64,000 bases of DNA from Mycolicibacterium iranicum. GTDB lineage: Bacteria; Actinomycetota; Actinomycetes; Mycobacteriales; Mycobacteriaceae. The DNA lies in assembly GCF_001650495.1 (NCBI RefSeq), contig NZ_LWCS01000017.1, positions 38,255-102,254 on the forward strand, in the 5' to 3' direction. Within the stretch, counting starts at the first letter, position 1. Every line of letters starts with the position of its first letter. Shown in pieces: positions 58,556-64,000 of this stretch. The translations under genes and the position numbers were made by a program. The notes under the pieces were generated by a model. The model was given only the letters and a program-made list of their open reading frames with translations, did not search any database and was not told where the DNA came from.

Positions 58556-59209
58556 ATGGGGGATTCGCTCGACCCGTCGCCGCTCGATCGACTCGGCCGC
58601 GCGTTGCGGCCCGATTTGTCGAGGACACCGTCGGCGCGACGGGCACTCGCGGCCGCCTTGGTCGTGCTGGCCGCCGTCGCCGCATGGCGCGGCGATCCCC
58701 GCACTGATCAGACCGAAGTCGTCGTGGCCGTGCGCGACCTGTCGCCGGGAGTCGAGCTGACCGCAGCTGATGTCCAAATGGAGTCCCGGTCGCTGCCCAC
58801 GGTGCCGGATGGGGCGCGCAGGGATGTCGATTCCATCGTCGGCGCCACCCTGGCAGGACCCGCTCGCCGCGGCGAAGTACTCACCGACGTCCGCCTCCTC
58901 GGACCGCGACTCGCCGAGTCGGCCGCAGGTCCCGATGCGCGCATCGTCCCGATTCCCCTCGCCGACGCCGCGTTGACGGACCTGGTCAGGCCTGGCGATG
59001 TCGTCGATGTCGTTGCGGCACCGACCGACGACGCTGCGGAGGCGCGTTTGGTCGCGGCGAACGGGGTCGTTGTCCTGGTGTCCGCCAAAGAAAGTGGGAT
59101 GGGCGCCCGAAGCGGGGGTCGGGTGGTGCTGGTCGCGCTTCCTGCCGCCGCCGCGAAGATGGTCGCGGGAATCGCACTCGTTCAGGCCGTCACGCTGACA
59201 TTGCATTGA
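58556..59209 (+). CDS. SAF-domain exported protein (CpaB/RcpC-like)
   Basis: 217 residues. A basic N-terminus, one membrane segment (ALAAALVVLAAVAAWRG) and a SAF domain (VVVAVRDLSPGVELTAADVQ, LAGPARRGEVLTDVRLL), then a region like the CpaB C-terminal part (LVRPGDVVDVVAAPTD, ANGVVVLVSA). CpaB proteins assist Flp pilus assembly, but no other pilus gene is here; M. tuberculosis Rv0990c is the positional equivalent. It follows the CIRCE-controlled gene and could be co-transcribed. A bidirectional terminator lies 13 bases after the stop. Confidence 0.84.
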   Translation: MGDSLDPSPLDRLGRALRPDLSRTPSARRALAAALVVLAAVAAWRGDPRTDQTEVVVAVRDLSPGVELTAADVQMESRSLPTVPDGARRDVDSIVGATLAGPARRGEVLTDVRLLGPRLAESAAGPDARIVPIPLADAALTDLVRPGDVVDVVAAPTDDAAEARLVAANGVVVLVSAKESGMGARSGGRVVLVALPAAAAKMVAGIALVQAVTLTLH

Positions 59210-59221
59210 GCCGCACATAGC

Positions 59222-59253
59222 AAAGCACCCCCGGGACTTCCCAGGGGTGCTTT
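59222..59253. terminator. Bidirectional hairpin between convergent genes
   Basis: AAAGCACCCC (59222-59231) pairs perfectly with GGGGTGCTTT (59244-59253) around a twelve-base, partly paired loop. A and T runs flank both sides, so it can terminate transcripts from either gene. Confidence 0.85.
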
Positions 59254-59270
59254 GTGTGGTCTAGATCAAA

Positions 59271-59636
59271 TCACCAGTCGCCGATGGCGGGGCCGACCGG
59301 CCATTCACCCTCGAATGCCGAAGCCGAGGTGCCGTTGACTGCCTTGACGGAGTCGCGAACCTCGGTCGAGCTGCTTCCACCGGCGTGCACGATACCGGCG
59401 TCGGCCAGGCGCGCCTCGGAGATGCCGCGGGCGACGCCGAAGTCGTTGATGCGGATGACCGAGTTCTCGGAGGCCTGCCGGCTGGTGACCTGCGGGGCCG
59501 GTGCGATCTCCTCGACCTCGGCGTTGGCGGTTCCTGCGCTCAGTCCGGAGAATGCTGCCGCCATAAAGAACGAGCCCAAGCCCACGGCACCCAGCTTCTT
59601 CGCACTACGAGCGGGCGCTTTGGCGTGCTTAGCCAT
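59271..59636 (-). CDS. Small secreted protein, unknown function
   Basis: 121 residues from ATG 59636, which follows AGGGGAAG. Basic start (AKHAKAPARSAKKL) and hydrophobic signal (GAVGLGSFFMAAAFSGLSAG) with cleavage near ANA-EVE. The mature part of about 80 residues has no cysteines; it includes VIRINDFGVARGISEARLAD and FEGEWPVGPAIGDW. I do not recognise a family. It converges with the SAF gene and diverges from mscL. Confidence 0.82.
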   Translation of the reverse strand: MAKHAKAPARSAKKLGAVGLGSFFMAAAFSGLSAGTANAEVEEIAPAPQVTSRQASENSVIRINDFGVARGISEARLADAGIVHAGGSSSTEVRDSVKAVNGTSASAFEGEWPVGPAIGDW

Positions 59637-59943
59637 CAGCTTCCCCTTCACTAAGAGTGAGGACACAAGTGTCCTGTTTGACGTTTTCAGGCTCTCACAG
59701 GGTATCAGTCGGAACCTCCAAGCGCGCACCCAATCAGAGATTCTTAAATTGGCCGATCAGCGTCCTTGAGCCACACTGCCGAAGCGACGAAAGACCCTTT
59801 CCCGCTTAGCTTTTGGTCTGCGTCAAGCCACGCCGGAGGCAGCTCGGTGTGGCTTACAGAATCTTCACAGTTGGGCCCGCCTTACAGCAGCAGGCACTAA
59901 GTTCGTTGCACCGAGAGGACTACGGAGAAGAAAGGCCATCGCC
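59637..59943. other. Divergent promoter region between the secreted protein gene and mscL
   Basis: About 307 bases without a gene I can support. It contains a dyad AAGCCAC (59825-59831) / GTGGCTT (59849-59855) with a 17-base spacer, about 90 bases upstream of mscL. AT content rises around 59740-59760, compatible with a promoter for the leftward gene. No regulator can be assigned. Confidence 0.5.
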
Positions 59944-60375
59944 ATGCTGAAGGGTTTCAAGGAATTCATCTCGCGAGGCAACGTCATCGACCTCGCTGTC
60001 GCGGTCGTGGTCGGTGCCGCGTTCACCGGTTTGGTCACCGCTTTCACCCAGAACGTGGTGCAGCCGCTGGTCGATCGGATCGGTGCCGGCCCGGACGCCG
60101 AGTACGGCATCCTCAAGATCCCGCTCGGCGGCGATCAATTCGTCGATCTCAACGCAGTTCTGTCTGCAGCCATCAATTTCCTGATCGTCGCCGCGGTGAT
60201 CTACTTCGTCATCGTCGTCCCCTTCAAGAAGCTCAAAGAGCGCGACGCCAAGGTGGTATCGGAGGAGACCGAGCTGACGCTGCTCACCGAGATCCGCGAT
60301 CTCCTGCAGGCGCAATCCGCCCACACCGTCACCGCGGACCACACCGAAAGCGACACGCCGACCGCCGACAAGTGA
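59944..60375 (+). CDS. mscL: Large-conductance mechanosensitive channel
   Basis: Pressure-relief channel opening on hypo-osmotic shock. The 143-residue protein has the amphipathic N-terminal helix (MLKGFKEFISRGNVIDLAVA), the pore helix TM1 (VAVVVGAAFTGLVTAFTQNV), the periplasmic loop, TM2 (AAINFLIVAAVIYFVIVVPF) and the cytoplasmic bundle (ELTLLTEIRDLLQAQ). It resembles the structurally solved M. tuberculosis MscL, including length. A strong terminator follows 21 bases after the stop. Confidence 0.98.
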   Translation: MLKGFKEFISRGNVIDLAVAVVVGAAFTGLVTAFTQNVVQPLVDRIGAGPDAEYGILKIPLGGDQFVDLNAVLSAAINFLIVAAVIYFVIVVPFKKLKERDAKVVSEETELTLLTEIRDLLQAQSAHTVTADHTESDTPTADK

Positions 60376-60395
60376 CACACACCGACCGACAACGA

Positions 60396-60431
60396 AATCA
60401 GCCCCCGGCCGAAGCCGGGGGCTGATTTTTT
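60396..60431. terminator. Intrinsic terminator after mscL
   Basis: AATCAGCCCCCGGC pairs with GCCGGGGGCTGATT around a CGAA loop, followed by a run of T to 60431. It is the clearest L-type terminator in the window and also works for the convergent porin gene. Confidence 0.93.
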
Positions 60432-60462
60432 CAAACCAGGTGAAACCAGGTAAAGCCTTGTG

Positions 60463-61110
60463 TCAGTTCATGTTCCACGGAGCGCCGTAGGTGCTGACGC
60501 TGTCGCCGGTCGAGGAGATCAGGCGAGCGAACGGACGCAGCAGCACGCCACCGGCAGCACCGGTCACGGTGCCGTGAGCGTTGGACACGACAACCGAGCC
60601 ACCGGGGCCGGCGACGTCGACCGAGAAGGTCGCGACTTCCTGGATGCCCGGGCCGTTACCGAGGTCTGCCGAGATCGACACACCGGGGAACAGCGGCGGG
60701 GTCACGATGCTGCTGCCGAGACCGAAGTCCGGAATACCTTCGAACTCCAGGCCGTAGCCGTCGTAGGCGATGTTGGGGGTGGTGTAGCTGAAGTTGATGC
60801 CCACGCCGAGCGACCAGGGGAAGCCGACCTGGTAACCCAGTTCCAGCGTGCCCTCAAAGTCCTCGGCACCCTCGCCGGCGACGATGTAGGTCGCCTTGCC
60901 GGAGTGGAACCACTCACGAGTCAGGCGGTTGCGGTCGAGCGGGAACACACCGTTGAGGAACGTGTCCCACTGCTGGACGGTCAAGGTGTTGCCCTGGCCG
61001 TCGACGACACTCAGCTCATTGTCCAACCCTGCGTGAGAGGTGCCAGTGCTCACGAACAAAGCCGCGATGGACGCCACCATCGCGATCAGCACCCGAGTGA
61101 TTGCCTTCAT
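60463..61110 (-). CDS. mspA-like: MspA-family outer-membrane porin
   Basis: 215-residue precursor; signal MKAITRVLIAMVASIAALFV to SHA, mature protein 188 residues beginning GLDNELSVVD. It is very close to MspA of M. smegmatis: QQWDTFLNGVFPLDRNRLTR, ELGYQVGFPWSLGVGINFSY, FPGVSISADLGNGPGIQEVA, TGAAGGVLLRPFARLISSTG. MspA octamers let small polar solutes cross the mycolate outer membrane. The constriction loop differs: Asp90 is kept, Asp91 is Gly, Asp93 is Gly, and the loop is three residues longer (YDGYGLEFEGIPDFG). Start ATG 61110. Promoter region is long (see 61111-61499). Confidence 0.97.
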   Translation of the reverse strand: MKAITRVLIAMVASIAALFVSTGTSHAGLDNELSVVDGQGNTLTVQQWDTFLNGVFPLDRNRLTREWFHSGKATYIVAGEGAEDFEGTLELGYQVGFPWSLGVGINFSYTTPNIAYDGYGLEFEGIPDFGLGSSIVTPPLFPGVSISADLGNGPGIQEVATFSVDVAGPGGSVVVSNAHGTVTGAAGGVLLRPFARLISSTGDSVSTYGAPWNMN

Positions 61111-61499
61111 GATCTCCCTAGCTATGTCGTACGAAACCCCGGGCGGGGTTCCGATGTGTCCGTGCCTGGCTTTACCGCTACACCACACACCTCGCAAGAG
61201 CTTCATGTGAGTGGAATTAAAAACTCCACAGTCCGTTCTTACGATTCGCTCATCGTTGACACGAGGAACATAACGGGGAGGCAACTGACCGGCAACGCGT
61301 GGCTTCGGTGGTGTTGGCCGACACGCGTGCATGTGCGTCGTTTGCTGAACGTACCCCGACGGTCCCTGACCCCTTCCGCGCGACGACGGGGCGTGGTCTG
61401 AGAAAACGTCGCAGGTGGTGACCCCGTATCGACGTATTCGTCAATGATTGTGAATCTGTTACCAGGCGCTGCTTATAGATGCTTAAGGGAAATCACAGG
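61111..61499. other. 389-base non-coding region upstream of the porin gene
   Basis: The GC content is lower than in neighbouring genes. It holds the porin promoter and probably a long untranslated leader, as described for mspA in M. smegmatis. Open frames in it run antisense with atypical composition and are not credible. I see no riboswitch fold I can support. Confidence 0.45.
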
Positions 61500-61658
61500 T
61501 CAATCGTGGTGAGGCGGGACGTTGTCCTGGAGCCACCGGTCGCGATCGGCGTGATCGTCCGGGGAAACCGGCTCTTGTTCATCCCGGGTGACGTCGGGGA
61601 TCGCGTCCCCGAAAACTCTGTTAACTAGCTCGCGGGACCTGCGCGGCGGCTCGGCCAC
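61500..61658 (-). CDS. Small 52-residue protein, unknown function
   Basis: GTG 61658 preceded by GGAGGTGGCACA, a strong ribosome-binding sequence. The product is hydrophilic: it starts VAEPPRRSRELVNRVFGDAI, contains PDVTRDEQEPVSPDDHADRD and ends RWLQDNVPPHHD. Codon third positions are GC-rich like neighbouring genes. No signal peptide or membrane segment. Too short for standard ORF calls; I do not recognise a family. It lies between the porin promoter region and moaB2 and reads in the same direction as both. Confidence 0.65.
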   Translation of the reverse strand: MAEPPRRSRELVNRVFGDAIPDVTRDEQEPVSPDDHADRDRWLQDNVPPHHD

Positions 61659-61753
61659 TGTGCCACCTCCCTGTGATCAACATCACTATTTGACGCATCG
61701 GTTTGTTCACCTGTTCTTAACGTTCCGGACCCGTCTAGCTCCGTAAACGCCGA

Positions 61754-61789
61754 ATCCGCCCCGCTCAGAGGTGTCTGTGCGGGGCGGAT
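61754..61789. terminator. Terminator downstream of moaB2
   Basis: ATCCGCCCCGC (61754-61764) pairs perfectly with GCGGGGCGGAT (61779-61789), an eleven-base-pair GC-rich stem with a fourteen-base loop, 30 bases past the moaB2 stop on the minus strand. No U-tract, as often in mycobacteria. Confidence 0.75.
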
Positions 61790-61819
61790 CGAGGACTAAA
61801 CCGACGGGAGAACCGGCGA

Positions 61820-62347
61820 TTAGATCTCCAAACTGGATAGCTGCGCGATGATCTGGGCGGCCAATGGCCCCAGCGTGGCCATGCCGTCGCGGACCGCAGC
61901 CCGCGAGCCCGCGAGATTGACCACCAGAGTGCTTCCCGAGATACCCGCAAGACCGCGCGAGACGCCGGCGTCGATGGTCCCCGCCGACAAGCCGGACGCC
62001 CTGAGCGCCTCGGCGATACCCAGCAGCTCTCGGTCGAGAAGGTCGCGGGTCGCCTCCGGGGTGACGTCGCGCGGAGTCACGCCTGTGCCCCCGACGGACA
62101 CCACGAGGTCGACGCCGCCGATGACGGCCGTGTTGAGCGCGTTGCGAATCTCCACCTCGTCGGAGGAGACGACCACCACTCCGTCGACGACGAAACCGGC
62201 CTCGCCGAGCAGTTCGGCGACCAGCGGACCGCTGTGATCTTCTTCGTCTCCGTGGGCGGTGCGGTCATCGACAACGACTACCAAGGCACGACCTACCAAG
62301 GCGTGGGGCTGCTCCATGAGCTCAACCGTATATCTCGGTGCAGACAT
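61820..62347 (-). CDS. moaB2: Molybdopterin adenylyltransferase-like protein MoaB2
   Basis: 175 residues from ATG 62347 (an ATG at 62317 gives 165). The MogA/MoaB signatures are present: VVDDRTAHGDEEDHSGPLVA, DLVVSVGGTGVTPRDVTPEA with the GGTG loop and catalytic Asp, and GSTLVVNLAGSRAAVRDGMA. MogA-type enzymes adenylylate molybdopterin before molybdate insertion. In M. tuberculosis moaB2 (Rv0984) is next to pepD and is reported in the SigE/MprA stress regulon. It ends before a strong terminator; the next gene upstream is pepD with a 47-base gap. Confidence 0.95.
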   Translation of the reverse strand: MSAPRYTVELMEQPHALVGRALVVVVDDRTAHGDEEDHSGPLVAELLGEAGFVVDGVVVVSSDEVEIRNALNTAVIGGVDLVVSVGGTGVTPRDVTPEATRDLLDRELLGIAEALRASGLSAGTIDAGVSRGLAGISGSTLVVNLAGSRAAVRDGMATLGPLAAQIIAQLSSLEI

Positions 62348-62394
62348 CGGAGCAGCCACACGGAGCACGGCGCGATCGTCCCCGATCGACGACC

Positions 62395-63777
62395 TCATTG
62401 GGCGGCCTTGCCGAGCGTGACGTCCAGCGACTGCGACTTGCCCGACGGGTCGAGGTAGGTCAGCGTCACCTTGTCCCCGGGCGCTTTGGAGCGAACGGCG
62501 GCCACCAGCGCGTCGGCGCTGCTGATCACCCGGTCATCGAGCTTTGTGACCACGACGCCGCTGGGAAGCCCCGCGGCAGACGCCGCGCCGCCTGCGGTCA
62601 CCTCGACGATCTTGGCGCCTTCGACACCGGCGTCGTTGCCGACTTGAACGCCCAGCGAGGCCCGGGACGCGCTTCCGGTCTGGATGATCTCGTCGGCGAT
62701 CCGCTTGGCCTGGTCCACCGGGATGGCAAAGCCCAGGCCGATGGAACCGCCCTGAGGGCCGCCGGCGTCGGCGCCCATGGTGGCGATCGCCGAGTTGATG
62801 CCGACCAGCTCACCGTTCATGTTGACCAGGGCGCCGCCGGAATTACCGGGGTTGATCGCGGCGTCGGTCTGGATGGCGTCGAGCACCGTGTTCTGGTTGT
62901 TGGCATCGCCGCCGGCGGCCACCGGCCGGTTGAGAGCGCTGATGATGCCGGTCGTGACCGTGCCTTCGAGGCCCAGCGGCGAACCGATCGCCACGACGTC
63001 CTGACCCACCCGCAGATCCGCGGACGAGCCCACCGCGATGGGCGTCAGACCCGACACATTCTGGGCGCGGACGACGGCGATATCGCTGCCCGGGTCGGTG
63101 CCGACCACCGTGAACGACGAGGTCTTACCGTCGGCGAAGATCACTTTCGTCTTGGCGGGACCACTCGACGCACCTGCGGGACCGGCGTCGCCCGCCGCCG
63201 CGGCCACCACGTGGTTGTTGGTGAGGATGAGCCCGTCGGTCGACAGGATCACCCCGGAGCCCTCTTCGGTCGCGCGTCCCTGGTTGACCTCGAGCTTGAC
63301 CACGCTGGGCACCACCTTGGCCGCGACGGCCTCGACGGACCCGCCTGGCACGCTGGCCGCCGGTACTGACGGCGCGGCGCCCGATGCGCTGATACCGCCG
63401 AGGCTGTGGTCGGGGTGGACCAGCATCGCGACCCCGCCACCGACTCCTCCCGAGACGACGGCGACAGCCACCGCGCCTGCGATCAAAGCCGATGCGCGGG
63501 AACGCTTTCCGGGCTGGGGCTGCGCAGCGGGCGGCATGCCCGGACGCGGGTACCGACCCGGCCCGGTGGGCATCGGGGCGCCGGGATACGGGTCATAGGG
63601 CGGCCGAAAGGCTTGGCGCTGCTGCTCGGTCGCGTAGCGCCAGTCCCAACTGCCGGCGCCCTGCTGCTCATAGGATCCTGACCGCTGCGGCCCGACAGGG
63701 CCGGACGGCACCTGCGCGGGATAGCCGGACTGACGACCCTGCTGCGGAGTCGGCGAGTACCTCGGGTGGTTGGTCAT
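62395..63777 (-). CDS. pepD: HtrA-like serine protease PepD
   Basis: 460-residue membrane-anchored protease/chaperone (M. tuberculosis Rv0983, 464). A cytoplasmic Pro/Gly/Gln-rich N-terminus (1-90), one membrane segment (about 96-120), a trypsin-like domain with His189 (LTNNHVV), Asp232 (GSDIAVV) and Ser313 (NPGNSGGALVN), and a C-terminal PDZ domain (about 370-455: ASRASLGVQVGNDAGVE, GLPSGVVVTKLDDRVISSAD). PepD takes part in envelope stress signalling with MprAB and SigE. It is probably downstream of mprAB here as in M. tuberculosis. Confidence 0.97.
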   Translation of the reverse strand: MTNHPRYSPTPQQGRQSGYPAQVPSGPVGPQRSGSYEQQGAGSWDWRYATEQQRQAFRPPYDPYPGAPMPTGPGRYPRPGMPPAAQPQPGKRSRASALIAGAVAVAVVSGGVGGGVAMLVHPDHSLGGISASGAAPSVPAASVPGGSVEAVAAKVVPSVVKLEVNQGRATEEGSGVILSTDGLILTNNHVVAAAAGDAGPAGASSGPAKTKVIFADGKTSSFTVVGTDPGSDIAVVRAQNVSGLTPIAVGSSADLRVGQDVVAIGSPLGLEGTVTTGIISALNRPVAAGGDANNQNTVLDAIQTDAAINPGNSGGALVNMNGELVGINSAIATMGADAGGPQGGSIGLGFAIPVDQAKRIADEIIQTGSASRASLGVQVGNDAGVEGAKIVEVTAGGAASAAGLPSGVVVTKLDDRVISSADALVAAVRSKAPGDKVTLTYLDPSGKSQSLDVTLGKAAQ

Positions 63778-63978
63778 ATCGCTGCAGTGCTCTTCCTCGA
63801 GTCGGTACTGACGCTTGAATTAACGATCGTTGCCACCTCAGCGTGCCCAAACGTACTGAGAAACCCCTTAGAGATCGATTTCCTTTCCGACAACATTTGC
63901 GCGTTGCGCGGACGCAGCAATCTCGATCATCCCCGCCGGTGAGCCAGGTCACCGGCCTACCGATTCCGCGTGTCGCGG

Positions 63979-64000
63979 CTACTCGTCGTCCTGCCCGGCA
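63979..64000 (-). CDS. Possible 3' end of an upstream gene (mprB expected)
   Basis: A minus-strand stop codon at 63979-63981 is preceded by codons for PGQDDE, a hydrophilic ending. In M. tuberculosis the sensor kinase gene mprB directly precedes pepD. Only seven codons are inside the window, so this rests on synteny alone. The bases 63778-63978 hold the pepD upstream region with no gene. Confidence 0.25.

Noticed and set aside
60459..61401. 313-residue plus-strand frame antisense to the MspA-type porin
   Set aside because: Shadow of a strongly recognised porin gene.
63668..63952. 94-residue minus-strand frame upstream of and overlapping pepD
   Set aside because: Overlaps the pepD N-terminus in another frame and has shadow composition with no homology I recognise.
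63778..63978. SigE/SigH-like promoter (GGAAA ... GTT) and MprA-like CTCAG repeats upstream of pepD
   Set aside because: The -35-like box lacks the C of GGAAC, spacing is ambiguous, and CTCAG/CTGAG occurs as one weak inverted pair. MprA control is plausible from M. tuberculosis but not shown here.

Overview
This is a high-GC actinobacterial chromosome segment, almost certainly from a fast-growing Mycobacterium (Mycolicibacterium). The gene order follows M. tuberculosis Rv0983 to Rv1024 in reverse: eno, lpqU, mazG, mfd, a TetR gene, glmU, prs, lpqT, rplY, pth, pks16, ispE, ksgA, rpfB, tatD, metS, pabB, rsmI, pmt, arcA, alkB, the cAMP-regulated acetyltransferase pat, sepX/glpR, rimJ, a moeA-type gene, galU, the 5-formyl-THF cyclo-ligase gene, the fmdB/ruc gene, mscL, moaB2, pepD. 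An MspA-type porin gene between mscL and moaB2 points to a fast grower. Everything is read from sequence; no database search was run.

Region by region. 1-14.6 kb: start of a septum-formation-initiator gene, eno, lpqU, a divergent efeUOB iron-uptake operon, mazG with a 60-bp tandem repeat, a large secreted protein with an aerolysin/ETX-MTX2-like end, mfd, then an accessory pair: a WXG100-like/calpain-like cysteine protease and a small membrane-anchored protein. 14.6-24.3 kb: TetR gene, a frameshifted PucR-like relic, tRNA-Gln, glmU-prs-arsC-lpqT, an SDR, rplY-pth, two small secreted proteins and a ferredoxin-type protein. 24.3-33.9 kb: drug-type ABC exporter, pks16, the rpfB-ksgA-ispE operon, tatD and divergent metS. 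33.9-39.7 kb: FAD oxidoreductase plus ECF41-type sigma factor with a matching promoter, pabB, rsmI, protein O-mannosyltransferase. 39.7-47.9 kb: an inverted-repeat-bounded DUF559 relic, arcA, soxR with operator, alkB, lipoproteins, a PE-PPE-domain hydrolase, an aroE-like gene and pat. 47.9-53.1 kb: variable region with a diguanylate cyclase, cupin, OhrR-type MarR regulator, P450 plus SnoaL protein, an aldehyde-dehydrogenase relic and small proteins. 53.1-64 kb: tRNA-Ala, the glpR-rimJ-glp/moeA-galU division/envelope cluster, a CIRCE-controlled fmdB/ruc gene, SAF protein, mscL, MspA porin, a small unannotated ORF, moaB2, pepD.

The backbone is housekeeping: envelope growth (glmU, galU, pmt, rpfB, sepX/glpR), translation (metS, rplY, pth, ksgA, rsmI), DNA repair and nucleotide sanitation (mfd, mazG, alkB) and cofactors (pabB, ispE, moaB2). 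The strongest candidates for undescribed biology are the WXG-calpain pair inserted between mfd and its usual TetR neighbour, the aerolysin-like secreted protein, the MspA porin with an altered constriction, and the 23-bp perfect inverted repeat that bounds a dead DUF559 gene.
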